DNA of 20,028 bases from Promethearchaeota archaeon. Lineage in GTDB: Archaea; Asgardarchaeota; Lokiarchaeia; Sigynarchaeales; SOKP01. A program made the translations under genes and the position numbers. Location of the stretch: NCBI GenBank assembly GCA_030620005.1, contig JAUXAJ010000064.1, positions 1 through 20,028 on the forward strand, in the 5' to 3' direction. Of this stretch, positions 1 to 6,773 are shown piece by piece. The stretch's first letter is position 1. Each line of letters opens with the position of its first letter. The notes beneath the pieces were generated by a model. The model worked only from the letters and a program-made list of their open reading frames with translations. It was not told the DNA's origin and did not search any database.

Positions 1-1292
1 GGGTCAGCCCCTATACGCATTTGTAATGCTAAAAGAAAGATATCTTGAAGATAAATAGTAAAGAATGCTTTTGGCTCTTTCGACTGCCAAGACTTCTCTT
101 TGTGGAGAAATATATTCACAATTACCCAGAGGTTATAAAGGAGCAAGGCAATTATAAAGTATAAATTCCTCACTTCGGGGATTTTACTGGTAGAATAGGT
201 TACAAAAGGAATTGTTTCACGATAAGAAGTCTCTATCCGCCAACGATCTCCGTAATCGCCCCTTATTTTATAAAATTTATACTTTTTTTTTATGATAGGT
301 GCATGAAATTCTTGGTTTGATGCCAGAACAAAAATATCGCTTAAGATATCTTCCTTTTTTCGTGTTTTGTTTTTATATTGGGCTCTTAATTTGTTAAAAC
401 TCTTCTTTCTTTTAGCATAAAAGCCAACCTTATGGGTTAAATATTTATAACCCTTTCCACGCTCATATCCGTCCTTCATATTATAGTCTTGAGCCCTTTT
501 TTTAGGATTTTTTAATGCTTCTTCTTTTAAAGCGTTCAGGGACTCAGAACCTTTCACGGGTGTGATATATGGAATCTCTTTCGAGTTTAAATACTTAAAT
601 ATCTTCTTGACATAATACTCTCTGTCCATGACAGATAATTCAACCTTGAAATCTAACAATTCTAAGTATTCAATCATTCTCCGAATAAAGGGTTCCTTTT
701 TCTCTCCTTTCTGTATCATTTTCGAGCCGATTTGCAGTTCAAACCCTTTTAAAATGATGGCACATGTATGCCATTTAAATGCTTTTTTCGTTCCTTTTTC
801 GGCTAAGATGCCGATAACGTGAGGATTATCCTTTTCTCCGTAATATAATTGCTTTTTAAAGTCAAAAGCGATTTTAATTTTACTTGGTATCATCCCATAC
901 TCCAACAATAGCTTCAAAACCTTCTTATTAATCTCAAGCAGCTTGTTATCTGCTTCTTCCATGGAAAATTCATGCGAATACTTGTTCATTTGAGAAGGAT
1001 GCGGGAGAATTCTCGTCTGTTTAATATACTTTTTTGTTTCCCCTTTTAATAGTGAATTTAATCGCCGTTCCATTATTTGAGTCCCAGTATTTGGACTATA
1101 TCCTAATAAAGCGTTTAAAAACATGGTAATTGAGAACTCTTCGCTCGAGTGCTCAATCCTTTTATCTTGACCGGGCTCTGCAAAGGACTTAATAATTGGA
1201 ACCAAAATGTTTTTATAAAACTTCGGGTTTATATTTAATTGGGAAAAAGGAGAAAACGGATCTTTCCGTAAATAGTTTTTGTATTTAGTCAT
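1..1292 (-). CDS. ISH3-like DDE transposase, C-terminus cut by window edge
   Basis: An uninterrupted reading frame runs on the minus strand from an ATG at 1292 to the left edge, giving 430 residues with no stop. It reads as a DDE transposase of the IS4 superfamily, closest in character to the archaeal ISH3 group. The likely catalytic triad is D144 (IAFDFKKQLYYG, the 'D...YYG' context), D223 (SVMDREYY) and E354 (DRWRIETSYRE, the Y-(2)-R-(3)-E-like motif of this superfamily). The C-terminal hydrophobic stretch around 376-395 (LYFIIALLLYNLWVIVNIF) matches the helix after the catalytic Glu in IS4-type enzymes. A purine-rich GGAAG lies about 15 bases before the ATG. The frame looks intact, so the element may be active or recently so. 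Its left terminus lies outside the window and its right terminus was not identified with certainty. Confidence 0.85.
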   Translation of the reverse strand, partial: MTKYKNYLRKDPFSPFSQLNINPKFYKNILVPIIKSFAEPGQDKRIEHSSEEFSITMFLNALLGYSPNTGTQIMERRLNSLLKGETKKYIKQTRILPHPSQMNKYSHEFSMEEADNKLLEINKKVLKLLLEYGMIPSKIKIAFDFKKQLYYGEKDNPHVIGILAEKGTKKAFKWHTCAIILKGFELQIGSKMIQKGEKKEPFIRRMIEYLELLDFKVELSVMDREYYVKKIFKYLNSKEIPYITPVKGSESLNALKEEALKNPKKRAQDYNMKDGYERGKGYKYLTHKVGFYAKRKKSFNKLRAQYKNKTRKKEDILSDIFVLASNQEFHAPIIKKKYKFYKIRGDYGDRWRIETSYRETIPFVTYSTSKIPEVRNLYFIIALLLYNLWVIVNIFLHKEKSWQSKEPKAFFTIYLQDIFLLALQMRIGAD

Positions 1293-1339
1293 ACATAAGA
1301 CTATCTTCCTTTTCCTTTATTAACTTAGCGATATAAAAA

Positions 1340-1414
1340 AAGAAATCATACAATCACTTTTTGTCGGAGTGATTAAGTACTGATAATAGTTTAAAAAATA
1401 TATAATGATTTCTT
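1340..1414. repeat. Nested inverted repeat upstream of the transposase gene
   Basis: A perfect 10-base inverted repeat, AAGAAATCAT at 1340-1349 and ATGATTTCTT at 1405-1414, encloses a second perfect 7-base inverted repeat, AATCACT at 1352-1358 and AGTGATT at 1368-1374, with a 9-base loop. It lies 48 bases beyond the transposase start codon. It could be the subterminal end of the insertion sequence, a transposase or regulator binding site, or a structured transcript. Which of these applies cannot be told without the other end of the element. Confidence 0.5.
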
Positions 1415-1580
1415 AAAATTCTCTTTAGTTATCTCAACAACATTTTTATGTTTAAACATTGAAATTACATTAGAACAAATTCAATGAAATTTTGTTAGAA
1501 TTTTTAAAAAAAATACTGAATAAATTTCTTTTTGCCACTTTTGTTCTTTTTTTTTTCTACTTAATTAATAAAGACTTTAT

Positions 1581-1730
1581 ATATTTAGACACATTAAATA
1601 ATATAATGAAAGTATTAGATTTAGTTCCGTGAGGGAAACCGGCTATCAAACTTCTTTCATATAATTACTTATCGTTTTAATTATTCTAAACCTTTATTCT
1701 TACATCCAAGAGCAGAAATGAGGGACCTTA
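1581..1730 (+). pseudogene. Degenerate 5' copy of the downstream histidine phosphatase gene
   Basis: The segment repeats the promoter-proximal region and the first ~44 codons of the intact gene at 2631-3344. The upstream block 1581-1610 matches 2579-2608 at 28 of 30 bases. After the ATG at 1606 the coding part matches at 44 of 52 bases (1611-1662), reading KVLDLVP-stop-GKPAIKLLSY against KLLDFVSWGKPAIKFLSY. An in-frame TGA at 1630-1632 and later indels disrupt it. Further on, LFLHPRAEMRDL corresponds loosely to the catalytic VMLRHSAREEQKKL region. Similarity stops at 1730, immediately before the stop codon of the convergent PIN toxin gene. Relative to the intact copy, 28 bases are missing between two ATGAA motifs, consistent with a deletion between short repeats. 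It cannot encode a functional enzyme. Confidence 0.8.
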
Positions 1731-1731
1731 A

Positions 1732-2133
1732 TTAATAATCAAATTTTTTTACTTTTAAATTTTCAACCTTCTTAAAATGGGTTTCCGTGGTATAAAGGAA
1801 TGCCTTTCTAATTAAAGCTTCAGCACAAATAACTGAGTCTACTAAAGATAAATTTTGATACTTACATTTCAGTTCTCCTGCTAATAAAGAAACTTTATTA
1901 AGTACTGGAATGAAACTTATAATATCCCCTTGGCGAAGATTTTCCATAATAATTTGAGCGCTTGTTTTTCCTTTTTCTTTGCATAAATGTTTAAATAATT
2001 CAATGTAATTCAATTCAGACGAAAAAAAATTTATTAACTTTCTTTTTTTAGCAGTAATTTCATCTACAACCTTCTTATCATTAATTTGATATAAACCCAA
2101 CACGCCCGTATCAAGAATAATCGTGTTTTTCAT
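1732..2133 (-). CDS. vapC: PIN-domain toxin of a VapBC-type toxin-antitoxin pair
   Basis: This 133-residue protein has the layout of a PIN-domain ribonuclease, the toxin half of VapBC modules, which cleave RNA with Mg2+ or Mn2+. Visible acidic residues are D8 in IILDTGVLGLY, E45 in LNYIELFK and D99 in LSLVDSVICAEAL. The fourth position, usually Asp in a T-x-D-x-x-F context, appears as Glu (TTETHF, E117). The start ATG at 2131-2133 overlaps the antitoxin stop codon as ATGA, so the pair is translationally coupled in the usual antitoxin-first order. The length is normal for the family. It converges with the phosphatase gene fragment at 1581-1730, whose similarity ends one base from this stop codon. 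Confidence 0.85.
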   Translation of the reverse strand: MKNTIILDTGVLGLYQINDKKVVDEITAKKRKLINFFSSELNYIELFKHLCKEKGKTSAQIIMENLRQGDIISFIPVLNKVSLLAGELKCKYQNLSLVDSVICAEALIRKAFLYTTETHFKKVENLKVKKFDY

Positions 2134-2396
2134 TTTAAAGCAACTTTATATAACCTTTCTTTTTCTTTTTCAATTTCAATCAGCCTTTCTTTCGAGATTT
2201 CTTGTATAATTTTAATACCCGTTTCTCGATCTATTATCCCTTTCATTTTTTCTTCATCAATATAAGGCAAGATCTTCACACCTTCTAAGGGATGGTCTAT
2301 AATTATAACTTTACCACCATCCTTCCATCCATATTTTTTTCTTAATTCAGAAGGGATTGTAATTCTACCATGATTTGTGATATTAACAATTGTCAT
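2130..2396 (-). CDS. vapB: AbrB/SpoVT-type antitoxin, partner of the PIN toxin
   Basis: The preferred start is the ATG at 2394-2396, giving 88 residues. The N-terminus, MTIVNITNHGRITIPSELRK, is a textbook AbrB/MazE-like swapped-hairpin DNA-binding domain with its GRITIPSELRKKYGW core. An upstream in-frame ATG at 2436-2438 would add a hydrophobic 14-residue extension (MLAILKSIFSFIIY) that such domains do not carry and that would run into the palindromic operator, so it is rejected. The C-terminal half (about residues 45-88) is charged and helical (KERLIEIEKEKERLYKV) and probably wraps and inhibits the toxin. The gene precedes and overlaps the toxin gene by four bases. By analogy with the family, the protein alone or with the toxin should repress its own promoter. 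Confidence 0.85.
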   Translation of the reverse strand: MTIVNITNHGRITIPSELRKKYGWKDGGKVIIIDHPLEGVKILPYIDEEKMKGIIDRETGIKIIQEISKERLIEIEKEKERLYKVALK

Positions 2397-2429
2397 GTAG
2401 ATTATAAAAGAAAATATTGATTTAAGTAT

Positions 2430-2516
2430 TGCTAACAAATATATTTATTTGCTTAGCATTCTTTTTTATTTAAAAATATTGGAAAATAATTCCTTTCTTT
2501 TTTTATTTGCTAAGCA
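2430..2516. promoter_or_regulatory. Candidate antitoxin operator: three copies of a TGCTAAxCAAATA half-site
   Basis: Two half-sites face each other: TGCTAACAAATA at 2430-2441 and TATTTGCTTAGCA at 2446-2458, an inverted repeat with one base of difference. A third copy, TATTTGCTAAGCA, lies at 2504-2516 in the same orientation as the second. The block begins 34 bases upstream of the antitoxin ATG, where its promoter should be. AbrB-type antitoxins commonly autoregulate through such palindromes. The third copy points toward the divergent phosphatase promoter (TATA-like sequence near 2565-2578) and might let the antitoxin affect that gene as well. Confidence 0.55.
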
Positions 2517-2564
2517 CTAGATTTTTAATTTAGTAAATTATTTTCTCACTTTAAATTGTCAAAT

Positions 2565-2608
2565 ATTATATAATTTATACATTTAGACACGTTAAATAAT
2601 ATAATGAA
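2565..2608 (+). promoter_or_regulatory. Phosphatase promoter and conserved leader
   Basis: An AT-rich TATA-like stretch at about 2565-2578 is followed by a 30-base block (2579-2608) that recurs almost unchanged (28 of 30) in front of the broken copy at 1581-1610. The block contains TTTAGACAC and TTAAATAATATAATGAA. Its conservation, higher than that of the adjoining coding copy (44 of 52), may reflect a retained regulatory role or may be chance at this short length. Confidence 0.5.
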
Positions 2609-2630
2609 TTTCTAAATATGGATAAAGAAC

Positions 2631-3344
2631 ATGAAGTTATTAGATTTTGTTTCGTGGGGTAAACCTGCTATCAAATTTCTTTCATATCTCAATAATCATA
2701 AAGGTGGTTTTCCAATTAATGTAATGTTGCGTCATTCAGCTCGTGAGGAACAAAAAAAACTTGTGGAGATTTTTAAGGCGACATTAACTCAACAAGGAAA
2801 GGACGCTGCATTTGAATTTGGAAAGGCTTTAACGATAGATCGTAATTATCGCTTTTTTCATAGTCCTATTCATAGGTGTGAAGAAACTGCTGAATACATT
2901 AAAAAAGGTATTCAAGATAATGATGGAAATACTCAATTATTGGGCGGAGTGCTCAGTTTACTCCAAATAAAATCTACTAAGAATAAATTTATTTTTTATC
3001 GAGATAGAGATAAAGGGGATTTCATGAAAAATTGGTTAAACGGAGTATATCCAGCTGAAGAAATTGAAAATACAATAGATGTTGCTCAAAGAATCGTACA
3101 TGATATGATGAAAAATCTTAAAACAATTAAACCTAACACGATTGATATCTACATAACTCATGATTCGCATCTCATGATACTTATATATTATTTGGTTGGA
3201 ATTCAGGCTATAAAAGGGTGGCCCCAATATTTAGACGGATTAATTTTACAATTCAAAGATGGCATGTTAGTTATTTACTATAATGGCGAAATCTTAGAAG
3301 TTAAATATCCTAATTGGTTGAGAAATTTAATTTCTAAGGAATAA
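2631..3344 (+). CDS. Histidine phosphatase superfamily protein
   Basis: This 237-residue protein has the catalytic elements of the histidine phosphatase (phosphoglycerate mutase-like) superfamily. The RH motif is R34-H35 in MLRHSARE, with Ser in place of the common Gly. The second arginine is R82 in SPIHRCEETAEYI, and the second catalytic His is H177 in ITHDSHLM, followed by Asp as in branch 2 enzymes. H35 would form the phosphohistidine intermediate. The substrate cannot be read from sequence; sugar phosphates, phosphoproteins and other phosphoesters are all possible. There is no signal peptide or membrane segment, so it is probably cytosolic. The ATG at 2631 starts the clear homology with the broken copy (KLLDFVSWGKPAIK against KVLDLVP-stop-GKPAIK). 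The gene is divergent from the toxin-antitoxin pair and convergent with the CrtI-like gene. Confidence 0.8.
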   Translation: MKLLDFVSWGKPAIKFLSYLNNHKGGFPINVMLRHSAREEQKKLVEIFKATLTQQGKDAAFEFGKALTIDRNYRFFHSPIHRCEETAEYIKKGIQDNDGNTQLLGGVLSLLQIKSTKNKFIFYRDRDKGDFMKNWLNGVYPAEEIENTIDVAQRIVHDMMKNLKTIKPNTIDIYITHDSHLMILIYYLVGIQAIKGWPQYLDGLILQFKDGMLVIYYNGEILEVKYPNWLRNLISKE

Positions 3345-3382
3345 ACACGTTATTTAAATTCTTTTAGGATTCCACAATCCGT

Positions 3383-3407
3383 CCAAGTTCGATGAAATTT
3401 TGTTTGA
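3383..3407 (+). repeat. Short repeat shared with 1475-1499
   Basis: The 25 bases at 3383-3407, downstream of the intact phosphatase gene, match 1475-1499 at 21 of 25 positions; the core ATGAAATTTTGTT is identical. The other copy lies about 80 bases upstream of the broken phosphatase copy. The arrangement fits a former tandem array in which the 3' flank of one unit lay just before the promoter of the next. The match is short and AT-rich, so chance is not excluded. Confidence 0.35.
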
Positions 3408-3409
3408 GG

Positions 3410-3423
3410 AAAAAAAAATTTTT
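3410..3423 (-). terminator. T-tract terminator for the CrtI-like gene
   Basis: On the minus strand, about 10 bases past the stop codon of the CrtI-like gene, the sequence runs into nine consecutive T (plus-strand A at 3410-3418), preceded by an A5 run. Archaeal RNA polymerase terminates at such T-tracts. The adjacent plus-strand T5 could assist termination of the convergent phosphatase transcript. Confidence 0.5.
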
Positions 3424-3433
3424 ACTAGTAAAC

Positions 3434-4915
3434 TCAAATTTTACTTTTATCTATAATTCCTAAAATTGCATCAGCGCAATTAATTCCGCTCCGAGCAGCA
3501 TTCTGAGTGCCAATTCCATGAGCTGCTCTTCCTGCAGTGTCTCCTACAACATATAATCCTTCAATATTAGGAATAACGGAAGAAGGTTTATTTTTACCGG
3601 TTTGTGCAGGGGTCATCCCCAGTCCTTCAACCGGTCCTTCAGGCTTTCCAGTAGAGGCGACAATGTCCTTAGGATAGGATATATCGACAAAATCAAGTTT
3701 TTCGTCTAGATCCGGAAAAAAGGAATGGAGATCATCCCAATAAATTTCCGTCCATTTTTCCCAATCGGGACCCTTCGAGGGAACTAGAGTTCCAAATATA
3801 GCTGTCTGATGACCAGGAGGAGCGAGGTTTGGGTCGATGTTAGAAACAATTGGTCCAAAAAAACCGTTAGATAAAGGAGCTCCAGGACCGTATTTATCGC
3901 CCCAATCGTGAAGCGTTGGGTGATAGCAATTAATGAAGCTCCATTTTTCAACCAAGGGCTTTTTTAGCGCGAGTTTAAACGTGATTGAAGAGAGCGACGG
4001 CGTGAGACTCTCGATTTTTTCCATATATTTCTTTTCAAAATAATCTTTTCCAACCAAATTAAGAATGGTCCACTTTAGGCTTAGATTCGAGACTACAATT
4101 GGGGCTTCCATTATTTCTCCACCTATCATTACTCCTTGGACTTTATTACCTTTAATAACAACGCTTTCTACCAGTGAATCTGTCCGAATTTCACCGCCAT
4201 AGTGCTTGATACCTTTAGCAATTGCGTCAGGAATCGCTTGCGCTCCACCACTTACAGGATATTGGGTTCCATCTTGCGTCAACATTTCTGTTTTAAAACA
4301 ATGAATGAATTCTGCTGCGCTTGCCTTTGAATTGCCTATACAAAACATGGCCGCATTTATAAAGGCAATAATTCCGTGGACAAAAGGATCCTCTGTAAAA
4401 TTATTTAACCATTGAAAAACGGTTAATTCTTCTTCGTCCAATTGCTTTAATTTTCTTTTATTAGTCGTCATGAGCGATGAAATTACCGTCGTGAGGTCTT
4501 TTTGTGTAGTTTTGTTTAAGCTAATGGGGCCATTAGAACGCTTAGAGCCCTCACCTTGGTCGTCTCCCTTAACTCCTTTTGGTCGCCTGGATAAAGAACT
4601 CAAATTTAAACTGGAAGGAATATAACCCTCTTGTTTGTATACTTTCATGACTGTTTTTTCGTTAATGTGTTTGGCGAACTCCAGGTAATTTAAGCCTAAC
4701 CTGCTAAATACTTTTCCAAATGGTCCGTTTAAACCAAGGGAAAACATGTGAACTGCCCGATCCAAGGTATAACCTTGCTTTTGATAGGAACTGCACGCAC
4801 CCCCCATGTATGAATTCTTTTCTAAAACCGTTACTTTGTGACCTCCATGAGCTAGCAGAGCAGCGCAACTTAATCCGCCAATTCCAGCTCCCACAACTAT
4901 GACATTTTCTTTCAT
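3434..4915 (-). CDS. CrtI-like FAD-dependent isoprenoid oxidoreductase
   Basis: This 493-residue flavoprotein belongs to the phytoene desaturase / all-trans-retinol saturase (CrtI-like) family. The N-terminal dinucleotide fold is clear (VIVVGAGIGGLSCAALLA, G9-G14), with E32 to bind the FAD ribose and an MGGACSSY motif after it. The C-terminal FAD motif is also clear (GLYVVGDTAGRAAHGIGTQN, GD at 458-459). The family adds or removes double bonds in long isoprenoids or carotenoids. In archaea without carotenoids such enzymes are candidates for isoprenoid saturation, which fits the neighbouring geranylgeranyl-reductase-like gene. A hydrophilic, Ser/Lys/Gly-rich stretch at about 101-140 looks like an inserted flexible loop. 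The gene runs opposite to the GGR/FixX pair, so co-regulation is possible but not operonic. The exact reaction is not determinable here. Confidence 0.8.
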   Translation of the reverse strand: MKENVIVVGAGIGGLSCAALLAHGGHKVTVLEKNSYMGGACSSYQKQGYTLDRAVHMFSLGLNGPFGKVFSRLGLNYLEFAKHINEKTVMKVYKQEGYIPSSLNLSSLSRRPKGVKGDDQGEGSKRSNGPISLNKTTQKDLTTVISSLMTTNKRKLKQLDEEELTVFQWLNNFTEDPFVHGIIAFINAAMFCIGNSKASAAEFIHCFKTEMLTQDGTQYPVSGGAQAIPDAIAKGIKHYGGEIRTDSLVESVVIKGNKVQGVMIGGEIMEAPIVVSNLSLKWTILNLVGKDYFEKKYMEKIESLTPSLSSITFKLALKKPLVEKWSFINCYHPTLHDWGDKYGPGAPLSNGFFGPIVSNIDPNLAPPGHQTAIFGTLVPSKGPDWEKWTEIYWDDLHSFFPDLDEKLDFVDISYPKDIVASTGKPEGPVEGLGMTPAQTGKNKPSSVIPNIEGLYVVGDTAGRAAHGIGTQNAARSGINCADAILGIIDKSKI

Positions 4916-5021
4916 TATTTCTTATACCTTAGTTAAGAGTGATAAGAATATTAATTAAATTTATTCCAATTTAATATTTACTAAGCATAATAATAAATAT
5001 TTTTTTCACTTCTATACAAAC

Positions 5022-5279
5022 ATGGAAGATCAAAATATTAACGAAAAATCTTTGAATTCTTCGGAGACAAACATGAATCTAAAGACTCAGAAGGAAATTA
5101 GTAAAGAAGAAAGTGTAGTTGAGTACCTAACAAATTTGTCTTCGAAACTAAAAAAAGTAAAAGATCGTGAAAAGAAGATACAAATATTAGTTGACTTTAA
5201 CGAATATTTGAAATTAAATGGAGATATTATTGAAAAGAAATCCCCAGATAAATTAGTAAGTATTTTGAACTCTTTATAA
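5022..5279 (+). CDS. Small charged protein of unknown function
   Basis: I do not recognise this 85-residue protein. The first ~30 residues are Asn/Ser/Glu-rich and probably disordered (NEKSLNSSETNMNLKTQKE). The rest (about 32-85) alternates charged and hydrophobic residues as one or two amphipathic helices (EYLTNLSSKLKKVKDREKKI), suggestive of a protein-protein interaction module. There are no Cys and no membrane segment. An AT-rich TATA-like stretch (AATAAATATTTTTT, 4991-5004) lies about 25 bases before the ATG, as expected for a leaderless archaeal mRNA. This supports it as a real gene. It lies 87 bases before the GGR-like gene in the same direction and could be part of that unit. Confidence 0.55.
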   Translation: MEDQNINEKSLNSSETNMNLKTQKEISKEESVVEYLTNLSSKLKKVKDREKKIQILVDFNEYLKLNGDIIEKKSPDKLVSILNSL

Positions 5280-5366
5280 AAGTTTTAAATATTTTTAAAT
5301 TTAAATAGTTTATAATAATTCAATCCAAAAAAGTAAAAAATTGATTTTTAAAACAAGGTTGAAAAA

Positions 5367-6773
5367 ATGAATAAGTATGACATAATTATTGTTGGAGCAG
5401 GACCCGGTGGTTCAACAGCCGCTAAGGAGGCTGCCGAAAAAGGATTAAAAACGGTTTTCTTTGAAAGAGGTCGAAAACCTGGAGAAAAAAATTCATCTGG
5501 ATGTGGTTTAGGACCAAGAATGTGGCGGGAATTCGCAATAATGAAAGAATTAACGCCTGAAAAGTGCCCTTCAATGAGACCAGGGGCAGCAGCGCGCAAT
5601 TACTTTATAAACGAAGACGATATCGTTGCTGGTTACGTGATGGCTAGGCCCACGGAAAGCGTGTCCTACGAACCTGCTAAGTCGTGGATCACGATGAACA
5701 TATATCGTAGCGAATTTGATCCTTGGATCGCGGAGTTTGCCGTGAATGCTGGGGCAGAATTAAAAAATTCGACCTTAATAGTTGATCTCATTAAAAAAGA
5801 AGGAAAAGTTTGCGGTGTAGTTGACGACAAGGGCGAAAAACACGAAGCACCAATCGTCATAGGAGCAGATGGGGTAATTTCAACTGTAGCAAAACAGAGC
5901 GGCTTAAGGGCGAAATGGGCACATGAACAGGTTACTTTAGTACCGCAATACGATTTTCAAGCGCCTCCTAATAAGATTGACGATATCATGGGAGACGAAG
6001 CGTTGGCGGTGTGGTGGTCTTCAACTTTTCCTGCTTCTTATCAAGTCTTTTTTCACGACGGCTTTCATCAGGGATTAGGCAACTGGATGAGCTGGTGGGA
6101 TAAAAATCCTCTTTATTATTTAAACAGAGTTATTAATTTAAAGTATTATCAACGATTGCTAAGAATCTTAGAAGCAAAACCTCGAGAACTTCAATCTCAT
6201 CTACTTCCGTGGATGAATTATCCTTACAATACCCATGCTGATGGAGTAATATTAATAGGAGATGCAGGAGGATTCCCTTGTCCCCTTGAAGCAGAAGGAA
6301 TTTATCCTGCAATGGTCACTGGTAGAATTGCTGCTGAAATAGCTGTTGATGCGATAACTTCAGGAGATACATCAAAGAAATTCTTATCGAAATTTGACGA
6401 TATGTGGCAAAAAACGAGCGTAGGGGAAGATTTTGAGGCTGGAAAAGAATTATCCGAAATTTGGCGGGCTTTACCGTTTAGTCCTAAAGAAACGATGTCT
6501 TGGTTCGTTCCACTGTTCATGGAAGCGATGGGAGGAATCTACGATTGGTCACAGCCTCACGCTAAGCGATTGCGGCAAATTGCAACACACATAAAATCGT
6601 ACATGCCTAAGGCCATGCCTTTTATCATGAAATACGTATTTCCATTAATTTCAAAAGTATTTGAAGATGACTTGGATAAAATAATGGACCCTCAAAAGCT
6701 AGTGACGGCCATTCCAAAAATTATAGAATTACTACCAAAAAAGAATAAAAAAAGGAGGAGTAAACAAAATTGA
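5367..6773 (+). CDS. Geranylgeranyl reductase / FixC-like flavoprotein
   Basis: The protein (468 residues) belongs to the geranylgeranyl reductase/FixC flavoprotein family. The FAD-binding fold starts at once (YDIIIVGAGPGGSTAAKEAA, G10-G15, with E33-R34 after the second strand). GADG follows at 166-169 and GVILIGDAGGFPCPLEAEGI at 293-312, the FAD-contacting GD motif. Where archaeal geranylgeranyl reductases have YxWxFP, this protein has FPASYQVFFHDG (about 221-232), a relaxed form nearer to FixC/ETF-quinone oxidoreductases. Archaeal members hydrogenate the prenyl chains of membrane lipids or of quinones, taking electrons from ferredoxin. The last ~90 residues are a helical, basic C-terminal extension. 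The FixX-like ferredoxin gene overlaps the stop codon, a strong sign that the two proteins form a redox pair. AAGGTTGA 8 bases upstream can serve as a ribosome-binding site. Confidence 0.85.
   Translation: MNKYDIIIVGAGPGGSTAAKEAAEKGLKTVFFERGRKPGEKNSSGCGLGPRMWREFAIMKELTPEKCPSMRPGAAARNYFINEDDIVAGYVMARPTESVSYEPAKSWITMNIYRSEFDPWIAEFAVNAGAELKNSTLIVDLIKKEGKVCGVVDDKGEKHEAPIVIGADGVISTVAKQSGLRAKWAHEQVTLVPQYDFQAPPNKIDDIMGDEALAVWWSSTFPASYQVFFHDGFHQGLGNWMSWWDKNPLYYLNRVINLKYYQRLLRILEAKPRELQSHLLPWMNYPYNTHADGVILIGDAGGFPCPLEAEGIYPAMVTGRIAAEIAVDAITSGDTSKKFLSKFDDMWQKTSVGEDFEAGKELSEIWRALPFSPKETMSWFVPLFMEAMGGIYDWSQPHAKRLRQIATHIKSYMPKAMPFIMKYVFPLISKVFEDDLDKIMDPQKLVTAIPKIIELLPKKNKKRRSKQN
6754..6760 (+). promoter_or_regulatory. 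Strong Shine-Dalgarno site deciding the TTG start of the ferredoxin
   Basis: GGAGGAG at 6754-6760, inside the last codons of the FixC-like gene, lies 9 bases before the TTG at 6770. It is close to a full complement of the 16S rRNA 3' end and supports re-initiation at TTG within the TTGA overlap. Confidence 0.75.

Noticed and set aside
628..822. 64-codon frame on the plus strand
   Set aside because: It is antisense to the transposase, whose catalytic motifs are intact across this span.
2394..2438. Longer antitoxin starting at 2438
   Set aside because: The extra 14 residues are hydrophobic and outside the AbrB fold, and the start would lie inside the presumed operator.
2430..2516. CRISPR-like repeats
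   Set aside because: Only three half-sites of about 13 bases with unequal spacing and mixed orientation; this fits an operator, and no array of repeats and spacers was seen anywhere in the window.
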